Positions 8,728 through 19,555 of a DNA stretch of 64,000 nucleotides are shown here, piece after piece (position 1 is the stretch's first letter; each line of letters opens with the position of its first letter). Both the position numbers and the translations under genes were made by a program. The DNA is taken from NCBI GenBank assembly GCA_008000375.1, contig SMOI01000038.1, forward strand, positions 24,371-88,370. The letters run 5' to 3'. Below the pieces are notes generated by a model. The model searched no databases. It was not told the origin of the DNA and saw only the letters and a list, made by a program, of their open reading frames with translations. This DNA is from Poteriospumella lacustris (lineage: Eukaryota > Sar > Chrysophyceae > Chromulinales > Dinobryaceae).

Positions 8728-11019
8728 AGCCACTGCTTGCAGAGCTGGACCTCTGAGTCAGTGTGCATGCCCCCAACGAATTCAGTATTCGGCCGATACC
8801 TGTTCCTCCGGTGAATCGTCGCCAAATATCGCTTGTATTCTGTAATCGTTAACTGAGTGTTGATTCCTTCGGCCTGTTTTGAGTGCTGAGCGAGACCCGT
8901 GTGGATGATTTTCAGCGTCAAGTTATTTGGGGGAAGAAGAGCAAGCCCGAGAGCGAGAAAGAGAGAGGGGATGTCATCATCGATATAAGTTGTGCTATAG
9001 AGTCAGTAATGCGCATGTCATGTACGCAGCAACAAAAGAGGTTGAGGGTAGCGGGAGCGGGGCTGAAAGCAACAGCGAAAGAGGAATTAGTGATATGGGT
9101 GTCTCCGATTCGCACCGTGAGAAGCCAAGAGGCGGTGGCCCGACACGCAGACAACGAACTACTGAACAGAAGGGTTGTTAGTTCTCGAGCAAGAGGCGCG
9201 AATGGAGTCCTTCACCCATGTTCATCCACCTCTTCTTTTTCACTTGCGAAAGAGCTACAGCAAGCAGCAACAACAACAATAACAATAACAATAACAACTT
9301 GAAGTGGAAAGCCGAACGTGAAACAGTATTTGTGATGGCAGGTTGAATCGTTTCCTATTTCAGTCGCTTTTTTTAGAACTACAACGCACAACAAGAACAA
9401 CAAGAACAACCAAGACAACTGCAAAAGTGCGACTGCGTTGTCGAAAAGAAATATACTTTATGCCGGGCCATGGCACCAAAGGCAGGTAGGTATACAAGGA
9501 GTTGAAGTGTGGGGGGAGGGGGGAGATTGAGCGGGCCCAACGCTAACGTCACCACAGGGAAAGAGGAGGGCGGGGGCAGAGAACAACTGAGCAGAAATCG
9601 ACACGCGACAGTCGACCTGACGATACAATAAACAACGTCCACATCACTCACAACAGACAAGTTTTCTCTAGCGACAACGACACATGCACATGACAAGACC
9701 TCCCCTCCCCCCCTTTCCTCCTCCCTGAAGGTCAGGGGTCAAGGCGGGGAGGGGGAGGGGGCGGTCAGATGAAGAAAAAGAACACGCACCGCCAGAGGGG
9801 CTGGGGGACAAGAGAATGGGTAATTCGTTCTATAATAATTGGGTTCATTTCTAGGATTTTTTGAGGGGATCGCGCGGCTGTGGCGGCAACCACTGACGGC
9901 TCTTGTGTGGCTGGGGGGTGGGAGCAAGAAGCACTGATGAACACATGTATGGCAATGATGAAACGAACGATGATCGACCACGGCACACAGAGCGTCGAAG
10001 CAAAATCACCAGCTGGTGAAGCAGGTGAAACGGGTTGTAGATAGGGCGACGAAGACCAAGAGCGTCATCGCGAAGAGAAACAACAAAAGCCAACAAACCA
10101 CGAGAGGGAAGAAGAAAACAAAACAAGGAAGAGAGGGAAAATAGCAATACAGAAACGAACCGTTGATGATGGGGACAGCTCTCCTTCCTGTCGGCGAACG
10201 ACGAAGACAAGACTGTGAGGGGTAGAGCGTAGTTTGAGCTGGGGCGGGTAACGTATGGGAGATTGAGGTATACGAGGATGTGGGGGAAAACGAATCCCGT
10301 GGCGTTGGAAGGGCGCGGTACAGATTGAAGCAAATGGAGGGCCATTGCGATGGGGGGTGATGACCATGGATACTCGGTACACGACGGCGTACATGGGTGG
10401 TGTACCGTGAAGACAATCACGTACAGAAGGGAGGGATTGAAGAGACGCAGCTGTTGCCGATTACATAAAAAGAAAGAAAGAAATAAATGAACGGATCGAA
10501 CGAGCGAGCCAAGAGCCACAGATTATAAAAGACCCAGAGAGCCAGCAGACACCAACAACGAGCAAACAGCGGAGGAATAGGCGACCCTGTCACGAGCGAC
10601 ACCTCAAAGGCGCAGGTGTACGAACCATCGCGCATGGAAAGACGACCGACGTCCCTATTGCCGTTGAGGCGGTGGTGATAAACGAGACGATAAATATGAA
10701 AAAGGATGATATAGCGCGTACATCGGCGGATAGACACCCCACCGGTCAAAAAACCAACAAACACACAACAAACACACACAAACAAACAAAGCGAGACGAA
10801 ACGGGTCTTGTGGAGGAGATGAGAAAAACAAACACCCACAGGACGGGAAGAAGGGGGACAAAGCAGACGGAGAATGAGTCGTAGATGGGAGATAGACGTA
10901 GCAGAAGAATAAAAGGACAGTAGACACAGCGATAGAGAAGTAACAGGTGGGGAGAGAGAGAGAGAGACTGACAGGCAGACGGGTGAGAAGACAGAGCGGG
11001 ACCGGAGGGGACGGCGGGG
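8728..11019. other. 2.3-kb gene-free block, purine-rich on plus strand
   Basis: Lies between the convergent ends of the acidic-protein gene and cyclase 1. The plus strand is rich in A and G, with short simple repeats (AACAAT units near 9270-9300, a GA run near 10955-10967) and G-rich runs near 9510-9530 and 9745-9760. The longest frame, 9851-10519 on the minus strand (222 codons), is made of Ser/Leu/Phe/Pro/Arg as expected of pyrimidine-rich DNA and has no domain. I see no gene here; most of it is probably the long 3' flank of cyclase 1. Confidence 0.6.
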
Positions 11020-14000
11020 CTATTGCTGCAGGGCGATCTCTGCGGGAGGCATGGACAACGACAAGGGATGCGACGCCGCGGTATGATTGCTGTCCTTGTC
11101 CCGACGGGTGGCCGTTGGAGTCATCAGCGAAGAAGCATCGGTCGCGGTGGCGTCAGTGGAAGACGATGACGAAGCGGATGACGACGACGTCCCATGACAC
11201 GGCGGTGCAGACGACAGCAGTGTCAAGGGCGTCGGGGCGGGCTGCAGAAACGAGGGCGTATGATTGACACAGCCATTGGACACGGGTCCCACGACCGTAG
11301 CCATGGCCAAGGTCATTGGCGCATCGTCCAAGCCCATCGCCGCGGTCTGGGTAGACGACGGCGATGATACCCACGCGGGGAAAAACGCGCGAATGGAATT
11401 GTGTAAGAAATGGTACTGCGGCAAGACCGGCGTCGTATCGAGTGAAAACATGCGATAGCGGTCTTCTAACGCGGATTGCAACCACGAATGGGACGTCCCG
11501 GTGGCAGTGGCGGCTTGCGGGAAACACACTTGCTCATGCAGCAAGCGACCAACCGCAGAATTGATCCCCAACGGTGTACGCAGTGGAGCCAAGAGATGAC
11601 AGGTCAATCCGATGGAGACCAACGTGTGATCCAAGTCGCTCGTCGTCGAAAGGAACGAAATCATGCGAGTTACGGCCGCATGGAACAAGATCTCGTAATC
11701 CAATCGAATGCGGGGCTCCACGACAATGTCCTTCTGATACACATACATCGCAAAGCAGATCAACTGCCACGCCAATGTCAACGGATGCAAACCCGCACGT
11801 AGCAGCAACGACGCAATCGTCGATGGACATTTCGTCAACAGATAATTCAAATACATCGACGTACTCGACTTGGGTGACGACGACGATGGATGCGGCTGCT
11901 GCTGTTGCTGCTGGTGACCGTGATGATGCATCATGGAGACCACCTGCATGTCATCCGCCGATAGGAAATACTCAATGCTTTCTTTCATATCCGCCAACGA
12001 GACATGTTCGTGCGGTAACAAGACACCGTGCGTACGACTCGATTGATGGAAATGATACGCCGCCTGCATCCAGGTCTTCAGATGCTTCCACAGGACCTTG
12101 TGCGGTGACAGGATATCGTGGGAGAGCTCTGCCGCCGCGTCCATCCATTTCAGCCAACGTGGTAAGACTTCCCAGCGAGACAACATCATCGTCGGGGGAA
12201 TCGCCGCCAACAACGACGAATACACCGTCAAGGTACCACGGTGACACAGCAAATGACGATCAATGCGTTGGAAGATGTCGTCGACGACACTGCCGGTTTC
12301 CCCGGTACACACAAAGGTTTGCAAGGACACACAATGGGCTTGCATCCCAATGTTTTTCCCGAAGTGCACAATCAGTTTGTTCATTTCTTCTTCGGTGGTG
12401 ATCTCGGCCTCGTCTCCCCGGGCCTGCAATTGCGCGTACAGCATTTTCATGTGAAGAATATCCTTGGCACGGGCCGCATCCAAGATCAACAACCCTTGAT
12501 ACGGAATGTGGCCGTGGGGATGCAACTGAAACAAAGGTTGCAAGCCTTGCAGCACCGATGGTGCCAAGCGTGGTGACGTGACCAAGGACGAAGACGCTTG
12601 GAGGACACCGGAGAAGGTCGCAAAGAAATGACACACGTCCATGTCTTCCAACGTCCGAGACACTATCGCCGCGTTGTCCCCTTCGACCATCAAAATCTCG
12701 TCGTCCCCGCCGCCATTGGTCGCATCTAAACTCGACGATCGCACGGAATCCATCGAGACACGACCAGAATCACCCATCATCGCCTCGACGGTGCACAACC
12801 GCGCGACGACAATCAACTTCAACGCCACCCCCAGCAAATGCTGCGCCATGTCGACATCCGCAAACGACAGAAAGTACAAATCGGCCATGAACAGGTGCAA
12901 CTTCACGGCCAAATTGATGTTGGCTTCGTCGGTACCGAAGACCGCATAGACACACTCCAATTCCGCTTCCAATCCCACGGGCAATTCGAACGTGGAGTAA
13001 TCCTCCAACTTCAAGACACACGACAACACAAACGACGCATCGTCCATCCACGACAAGGGCAACGGGGTAATCAAATACCCACTTTCTTGCTCGTAACACT
13101 TGAAGATCTTGTAGCATTCCATCAGATGCTCCATCGAACGACGCGGGTTGCTCAAGAGACGTTCCAATCCCGAGGCAAAGCCATAACCCCGCATGGCCAA
13201 CACCCACAAACTCGCCTGCTCGGCGTGATAGGCCACATCATTGACCAGCCGACTCAAGTGACGTAATTCCGCCTCGGAACCGGTGTGGGTCTTCTGTCGT
13301 AGCCAGTCTTGGTAATGAAACTGCGCCACTTTGCCATGGAAATACTCGCGTTGTTCATCGACGATCAACGAGTAAATGATGGATTGCTCCGTGGGGATCA
13401 AGAATTCATAGTCCTCCGTGGCAAGCGAAGACGGCGACGATGGTGACGCCGACGGAGACGCCGCACCCCCTGTTGATGTCGGCGAAGTGGCCGACAGAAA
13501 CGATCCGTAATCGCCTGTCTCCAACGCGGTGGTCATGGTATCGTCTTGGGTCGCTTGAATGAAAATGCCGGCGTCTGCGAGTGCTTTCAACACGTGCGAC
13601 ACGACCATGATCCGATACTGCATCGAATTGACATGCGCAGCGGTTGTTGCCGTGGCCAACAAAGCGTGTTGCGCTGAGGATGGCCCACGGGTTGGGCTGC
13701 CTTGACCACCCATCGTACGAGGCGGACTACCGCCATGGCCGAACGTACCCTCATCACGAGCGGATAAGACCGGCGTGTTGTGCATCGCATTCACAAAGAC
13801 GTTCGATTTCGAATTGATCATGAAGGCGACCAATTTGGGGGAAAACGTTTGACCACGGGCCGCCGCCACGGTTGCCGCTTTCAACACCATTTGAGACAAG
13901 GCGTCCAAGCGATCCAGGCGATAACAGATGATCTCTTCGACGCGACGCTGCATCGTGGAGATGTTGCGCATGTCTTTCACCGCTTGTAAATGCGATTGCT

Positions 14001-17000
14001 CCGAAAACACCACTTGTCCGCCTTCCGCGGCCAATGTCGTCGCCAATTGCACCAAATACAAGGGGTTTCCTCCGCCCGAAGCAATCAATTTCGACAATGT
14101 CTCTGGGGAGGCATTCACCGCGATGTCACTGGCCAATTCCACGGCGGCCTCACGAGACAACGGGGTTAAATCCACCGCCAAGAAGAGCGGATGGCCACGG
14201 AATTCCACAAAGACTCCTCCGCGAGGTGATTTATGAGGAAAGGGGGCTCCGCCGCCGTTGTTCTTGAAGGTTCGTTGCTTCGTCGACATCGTGGTTTGTT
14301 GGGTGGTGGGCAATGTCAAACTGCTGATCAAGAAATGGACGCCCACCCCATTCAACCACAAATGGCGCAGGACTTCCAACGTGGCCAAATCCATCGCATG
14401 GGCATCTTCAATCATCACCAAGATCGTTTTCTTGGTATACGCCGCGAAGAAATTCATAATGGCCAAGAGCACCGTCTTGATATCCGCCAAGTTGGCATCG
14501 GTCATCGGTTTGTTCGTCTTGATCGGATCTGGACCAGGCGAATCACCACCCGATGGGAAGGAGTCTTCCCCAAGAAACGCAGACGATGCAGTACCCTTCG
14601 GACTCCCATGTTTGATACCCGCAATGTCCATCACGACTTGTTTGTATTGTGTCATTTCACTGGGCAATTGCGCGAAGATCAAGTCCAACGCTTGGACGTA
14701 TTCCGCCATGGTATCTTGCTTCACCATGACCCTCTTCGTCGTGGCTTTGACACGTCGAGAATGTGCTGGATGATTCTGATGTCCTGCAGGTCGCGTCGCC
14801 ACCTCGGCGACCGTGGTTTCAATGATTTTCTTCGACCAACGAAGAATTTCCATCAGAATCGGACGCAACGGATTCAATCGCGTAGAACCCGACAAGCTGC
14901 TCGTACGGTTCGACAGAATCATGATGTTGCATGCCACATCTTGTTTCGCGGCGGAAAACAGTTTCTGTCCAAAGGCGGACAAGAACGCGGTTTTCCCAAT
15001 GCCCCCAACACCACTGACGACAGCCATTCGTGATGGTGCTTCGTGATCAAATAAGAAACCTCGGGTGTCATCGACCGCTGCAGATGCAGGTTTCGATGCG
15101 GATGATGGTCCACCACCGCCACCAAAGAGAAACAACAGCAGTTCACGCAATTCGTTTTCACGGCCACGTAAAATACGAAAACCCGTCAGTTTCTGCGTGG
15201 AATTCAAGGCTTCCCCAGAGACAAGACCAGGTCGAGGGGGTTGTTCCGCAGCAACGGATCGGTTGGAAACATCGTCTGTGAAATAAAAGACCGATGCAAT
15301 CATATGTTGAAGCTTTTCTTGAGCCGTATACAACGCCAACGATTTAATGGACGACGCTTTCATCGAGGAACGCATGGCCGAACCATGTTGAGAGTCCATG
15401 GCCACACTGAAGCGTAACGCCGAGAAACGTTTCGCCACCGGTTGTGCATTCGCGGAGGATTTCACTACCGCTAGCGAACGGACAGGTTCACTGTTGTCCC
15501 GCAAAGTCGTAGACATCGGAATGCTGATGGAATCACCAAATGTAGGGCGATATGTCGCGACGGGATACGCATATCCTTTCGCTTGGATTTCACCCACACG
15601 ACGATAGTCATGAGAACGATCACGATCCATGGTCTCCTGATCGCAAAGGATGGTGCCATAAGCGGCTTTGCCCATCAAACGGGCACTCAGGTTCACAGAG
15701 GGTCCCATGATCGCGTATTCATGGCGGCGATACGAGCCGACCAGACCACAGTAGACCTTGCCGGTTGTAATGCCAATGGCAGAAGGCAATTGAATACCCT
15801 GCAATCCACGTACAATAGCATCAGCTGCTTCCATTGCATTGGCTGCATTGTCATCATTCACGGCTCCACGAAGACCAAACGATGCGATGCATACGGTGCC
15901 CTTGTCATCCACAATAAACTGACGTAATTGTCCACCGTGGGAGTAGATCGCCTTGTGAAGGACCTCCAAGCAACGCTGAAGCTTGTCCACGATGAGTTTA
16001 TCGGCCATTTGTTCATTCTCCGTGCGTTCGAGAAAGCCAAAGACCCCGTTGTACCGCTGTGTAGCCTTGCGTGTGTTGTCTTTGCATTGAGAAGCGTCGA
16101 TCAAGAGGGACATGTCAAAGGCATCGATCTTGATGAACATCACGGTCACATTGCGTACTTCTGCTTCTACACGGGCATTCAAATGTTGCTTGGTGGAACC
16201 ACGACGACTACCATCCTTGTACGAGAAGCGAGTGTCCACCACATCGTCCAATTCATCGGCAAGAGTATCGGTTTCATCGTGAATGACGATCATGTTCACC
16301 TTCGAAACGCTCTGGCAGTTGGGCATCAACTTCACACGTTCATTCAATGAGATGCTGCCACTTTTCCCTCGAATACGGCGTGTGGAGACAAAATACTCGT
16401 TCAGAATATCGTGAAACGTCTCAAAGGCCGCATTGCAACTCATCAGGTATCCACCACGAGCGACATCATGGACATGACGCGCCAAATGATCGATCAAATA
16501 GTTTTCAATCCATTGCGCCAGGTGTTTTCGAACACGTGAATGCACAAACACAGGCAAGAACTTTTCTGCGTCCTTAATTTCCTTGACGACGGCGTCAGCA
16601 GACAAGTTTTCATCGTTTTGTAATTTCTTCACCAATTCCGCCGCCTTCAACATGTACTCTTTCTTCACCGACGGGGTGATCAACGCCACTGCATTGCGCA
16701 TATCCCCAAGGATGTCTTCGTAGACTTTCGCATCATCAAGCATTTGCGCGGATTCTGATGATGAGCGAGAACGGCTGCTTGTTCGAGGTCGATTGTCACT
16801 TGCACAAGGCAACGAGACGGTCGCGCGGCATAAACGGAAGCAAGATGCATCAATTTGCGTGCATCCACAGTCAAGCATCACTGGGAAATTGTTCCCGAGC
16901 AAATCACTGCCACTACTGTATATATATTCTTCGTTTGGATGGAACAACTCGTGTGAGGAGCCGGAGATTACCACATCACCTTTCTCGGCAAAACTCTCAG

Positions 17001-17784
17001 CACGAGCAACTTCACTGAGAGGATCACCAACGAGGAAGTATTCCCATCGGTCATCATACCCCACATCCAAACCTGCCATCAAACCTACACTCACTCCACA
17101 ATGCACATCCAAATGCGCGATCGGCTGCTGCGAGTCCGATGCCAGACTACGCGATATGATCTTCGACGTGATCGACGAGACGATCGACGAAAACATTCCC
17201 GCACCTCGATCTGTACCGGGGTTACTTTTGCCCTCCATATACACGGGATAGTTCCCGCAGACTTCGCAGATCTCCAGGCCACAATTGACCGCTTTCTTCG
17301 TCGCCTCTGTCGCGTTCTGCCGAAACTCTTGGTTGATGAACGTCGGCATCATCGACATCGACCGCATCGACTTCGCCGGACGGCTCGTGCCGCCGGCCTT
17401 GTCGTTCTCACCGCTGGCGCCGCTGCGACCGGTGTTCGTTTGCCACACCACGTACAATGCATCGCCGGCGAACTTGATGACATCGCCGCCCCATTTCTCG
17501 ACGATCTCGATGATGTTGCTGAAGTAGCCATTGATGTAGTTTTTGAGGCTCTCGACGTCGAGTTTCTGAGACAGCACAGTGAATCCGGAAATGTCGACGA
17601 AGAGGATGGAACCATGGAATCGTTGAATTGATGGTGTTAAAGCACAAGCATGCTGATAAGGGTTGAATTCTGTTGGATTTTGGATGTATCGTTGGGCTTG
17701 CTCGGTGATTAATTGGCGGTGTAGAATTCGAGGAACATGTTTACTAAAGTCTGTGAGTAATTCGCGTCGCTTAATATCCTCCAT
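11020..17784 (-). CDS. Soluble-type (ADCY10-like) adenylyl cyclase, paralogue 1
   Basis: One intronless frame of 2,254 residues. Cyclase domain C1 (about 52-300) has both metal-binding aspartates, in LFVDISGF (D64) and KFAGDAL (D108). Cyclase domain C2 (about 540-740) replaces the first aspartate by Lys (MFIKIDAF) but keeps the transition-state Asn and Arg in GPSVNLSARLM near 695. So C1 plus C2 can form one active site, as in human soluble adenylyl cyclase. A P-loop NTPase module follows, with Walker A GVGGIGKTA near 925 and Walker B-like ILVMIEDAH near 1124, then about 1,000 residues of helical, TPR-like sequence. It is longer than human ADCY10 (about 1,600). No membrane segment is seen. Expected reaction: ATP to cAMP; bicarbonate or calcium control is known for relatives but not shown here. 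It lies downstream of paralogue 2 on the same strand. Confidence 0.9.
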   Translation of the reverse strand: MEDIKRRELLTDFSKHVPRILHRQLITEQAQRYIQNPTEFNPYQHACALTPSIQRFHGSILFVDISGFTVLSQKLDVESLKNYINGYFSNIIEIVEKWGGDVIKFAGDALYVVWQTNTGRSGASGENDKAGGTSRPAKSMRSMSMMPTFINQEFRQNATEATKKAVNCGLEICEVCGNYPVYMEGKSNPGTDRGAGMFSSIVSSITSKIISRSLASDSQQPIAHLDVHCGVSVGLMAGLDVGYDDRWEYFLVGDPLSEVARAESFAEKGDVVISGSSHELFHPNEEYIYSSGSDLLGNNFPVMLDCGCTQIDASCFRLCRATVSLPCASDNRPRTSSRSRSSSESAQMLDDAKVYEDILGDMRNAVALITPSVKKEYMLKAAELVKKLQNDENLSADAVVKEIKDAEKFLPVFVHSRVRKHLAQWIENYLIDHLARHVHDVARGGYLMSCNAAFETFHDILNEYFVSTRRIRGKSGSISLNERVKLMPNCQSVSKVNMIVIHDETDTLADELDDVVDTRFSYKDGSRRGSTKQHLNARVEAEVRNVTVMFIKIDAFDMSLLIDASQCKDNTRKATQRYNGVFGFLERTENEQMADKLIVDKLQRCLEVLHKAIYSHGGQLRQFIVDDKGTVCIASFGLRGAVNDDNAANAMEAADAIVRGLQGIQLPSAIGITTGKVYCGLVGSYRRHEYAIMGPSVNLSARLMGKAAYGTILCDQETMDRDRSHDYRRVGEIQAKGYAYPVATYRPTFGDSISIPMSTTLRDNSEPVRSLAVVKSSANAQPVAKRFSALRFSVAMDSQHGSAMRSSMKASSIKSLALYTAQEKLQHMIASVFYFTDDVSNRSVAAEQPPRPGLVSGEALNSTQKLTGFRILRGRENELRELLLFLFGGGGGPSSASKPASAAVDDTRGFLFDHEAPSRMAVVSGVGGIGKTAFLSAFGQKLFSAAKQDVACNIMILSNRTSSLSGSTRLNPLRPILMEILRWSKKIIETTVAEVATRPAGHQNHPAHSRRVKATTKRVMVKQDTMAEYVQALDLIFAQLPSEMTQYKQVVMDIAGIKHGSPKGTASSAFLGEDSFPSGGDSPGPDPIKTNKPMTDANLADIKTVLLAIMNFFAAYTKKTILVMIEDAHAMDLATLEVLRHLWLNGVGVHFLISSLTLPTTQQTTMSTKQRTFKNNGGGAPFPHKSPRGGVFVEFRGHPLFLAVDLTPLSREAAVELASDIAVNASPETLSKLIASGGGNPLYLVQLATTLAAEGGQVVFSEQSHLQAVKDMRNISTMQRRVEEIICYRLDRLDALSQMVLKAATVAAARGQTFSPKLVAFMINSKSNVFVNAMHNTPVLSARDEGTFGHGGSPPRTMGGQGSPTRGPSSAQHALLATATTAAHVNSMQYRIMVVSHVLKALADAGIFIQATQDDTMTTALETGDYGSFLSATSPTSTGGAASPSASPSSPSSLATEDYEFLIPTEQSIIYSLIVDEQREYFHGKVAQFHYQDWLRQKTHTGSEAELRHLSRLVNDVAYHAEQASLWVLAMRGYGFASGLERLLSNPRRSMEHLMECYKIFKCYEQESGYLITPLPLSWMDDASFVLSCVLKLEDYSTFELPVGLEAELECVYAVFGTDEANINLAVKLHLFMADLYFLSFADVDMAQHLLGVALKLIVVARLCTVEAMMGDSGRVSMDSVRSSSLDATNGGGDDEILMVEGDNAAIVSRTLEDMDVCHFFATFSGVLQASSSLVTSPRLAPSVLQGLQPLFQLHPHGHIPYQGLLILDAARAKDILHMKMLYAQLQARGDEAEITTEEEMNKLIVHFGKNIGMQAHCVSLQTFVCTGETGSVVDDIFQRIDRHLLCHRGTLTVYSSLLAAIPPTMMLSRWEVLPRWLKWMDAAAELSHDILSPHKVLWKHLKTWMQAAYHFHQSSRTHGVLLPHEHVSLADMKESIEYFLSADDMQVVSMMHHHGHQQQQQQPHPSSSSPKSSTSMYLNYLLTKCPSTIASLLLRAGLHPLTLAWQLICFAMYVYQKDIVVEPRIRLDYEILFHAAVTRMISFLSTTSDLDHTLVSIGLTCHLLAPLRTPLGINSAVGRLLHEQVCFPQAATATGTSHSWLQSALEDRYRMFSLDTTPVLPQYHFLHNSIRAFFPAWVSSPSSTQTAAMGLDDAPMTLAMATVVGPVSNGCVNHTPSFLQPAPTPLTLLSSAPPCHGTSSSSASSSSSTDATATDASSLMTPTATRRDKDSNHTAASHPLSLSMPPAEIALQQ
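17027..17634 (-). repeat. 608-bp tract shared with cyclase 2, copy A (C1 catalytic domain)
   Basis: Read base by base against 25768-26375 (constant offset 8,741), I find one difference: A at 17611 against G at 26352. Immediately outside the tract the two genes diverge at once on both sides. It encodes about 200 residues of the C1 domain, including both metal-binding aspartates. Confidence 0.93.
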
Positions 17785-19555
17785 GGTAACGAATTTCTTG
17801 GCTGTGAAGTTCTCGATGATTGCAAATCAAGCCAACGAAACAGTTTTGGCCACTTGGGGAAGGATGAATGTACAAACGAATGAAAAAATACCAAAATAAA
17901 ACCTGGTAGTAGAGGGGACTTTGGGTCAATGTGGAATACGTATGGTAATAATTTTCCTTGTCGATTTCCTTCGCTTACATTTCATCGATAGGGATACGAT
18001 CGATGTCACTCTCGCAACTGAACTGACTTTCCTGCTGATGACGCAGATTTTCGGTTTCGTTGGGCAGGCCGGATCACTGCGTCACAGCACAGGAGCGCAG
18101 GAGAGAGCGAGGTCCCACCGCCGAAGTGGCGTTCGGGTGTTTTCCTCAGCCCACATCCCCACACATTCCTAGATAGCATAAAAGTCCCCCATGCTCTCTC
18201 ACCTTGTACATACATACGACTTTTCGGAACCTTTTAGCTAGATCACCATGACTGTTTCTTCCAAAAGCTTCAAAGAAAGCAACCCACATGTGTGCATTCG
18301 CGAATACCTGGTGAAATAGTTAAAGAAACAAGAGACAACGACAACATTTGCAGTTTTGTTGCTCGTTAAATCACAATTCGCGATAAATCACTTGCTTCAT
18401 GGCAACAAGTTGACCAGCTACATCGAATAAACACCAACCGACATCAAATTAGTGATTTGTTAACAAGTATGAGTGATGGGCAGAAAAGCGCCCGCTACCG
18501 GTGAAAGATAGGTGTGATAGCAATGACAGAACAGAAAGAAGAAAAAGCAGAGAAAGAAGAGGGCGGTGCCCATGCAGTACAGCTCGATATGCAATAGATT
18601 TGAAAAACAAGCACCAATTCACAGTTTGTGATCACTCGGACAGAATCCACAACGATGTGGCAGATCTTATCGAGCAACCCGAATCAAACGAGACGAAATC
18701 GGGTGAAGGAGGAAAGGAAGAACAGCAACGATACTGCTGACTTGGCTGTTGAGGGTGGGGAAAGACAACACGCAGCATAGCCAACGTACAACTTAAAGTG
18801 CAACACAAACATCACATGTCACGGACGCAGGCGGTTATAAAACAGCGCGACGTCGGTTGTTCGGTTCACACGACGGTTACACGTTTTTCTTTTACTGTTT
18901 TCTCATCCGACACCAACAATACGTGCAAACAACACCAACAGACACTATAATTCCTTCCCTTTGACCCCACGCGCAGAAGGAAAAACAAGAAGAAAAAGAA
19001 GCGGCGGCGAAAAAAGTAAGGAAATAACAGGAAATGAACAGAAGAGAAGCGTCGGCACGTCAGCACACATATCGGGCGACGCAGCAACACCCAGTGAAGT
19101 CATACAGTATGTACCAACAAACACGAACACGTCACAAACAGAAGAACGGATACACATCCAATGTAACAACAATTCCAATGCGTTTTATGTACAGATACAG
19201 CAGTGTGAATCCATCATCAACCCCCCCCCCCCACCTCCAAATCCCATCGTCGTCGGCAGAGGAGCGATCTGGTGAGGGGTTGCGAAAGAGACGAACGAGA
19301 GATAGACCAGATATGAAAGCAGTACACACGTAGCAAGCACACGAGACATGTGTCCCACAAGTACAGAAAAAGACGATTGAGTCATGAAAAAAGAAAAACA
19401 CCCGAAGGTTCGGCACGTTAGAAAGAGAAAACATCATCGATCGATAACGAAAGAGAATAGTCTGCGACACACGCAAGAGATGAGCGGGAAAGAGACTGAG
19501 ACAGACAATGAAAACAAAAGAAGACGAAGACGAAGAAACAAGGGAGAGAAACGCG
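17785..19555. other. 1.77-kb spacer between the two cyclase genes
   Basis: Contains the upstream region of cyclase 1 (left part) and the 3' flank of cyclase 2 (right part, about 18.5-19.55 kb, purine-rich on plus, pyrimidine-rich on the coding strand). A run of 14 C lies near 19220-19233. A TATAAAA-like motif occurs near 18836 on the plus strand, with no gene following it. Frames here are short and composition-driven. Confidence 0.55.

Noticed and set aside
9851-10519. 222-codon minus-strand frame in the 8.7-11 kb gap
   Set aside because: Composition of Ser/Leu/Phe/Pro/Arg follows from pyrimidine-rich DNA; no domain and no start context.
14233-15033. 266-codon plus-strand frame over cyclase 1
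   Set aside because: Shadow of the P-loop region on the opposite strand; no recognisable domain and Arg/His/Gln-rich.
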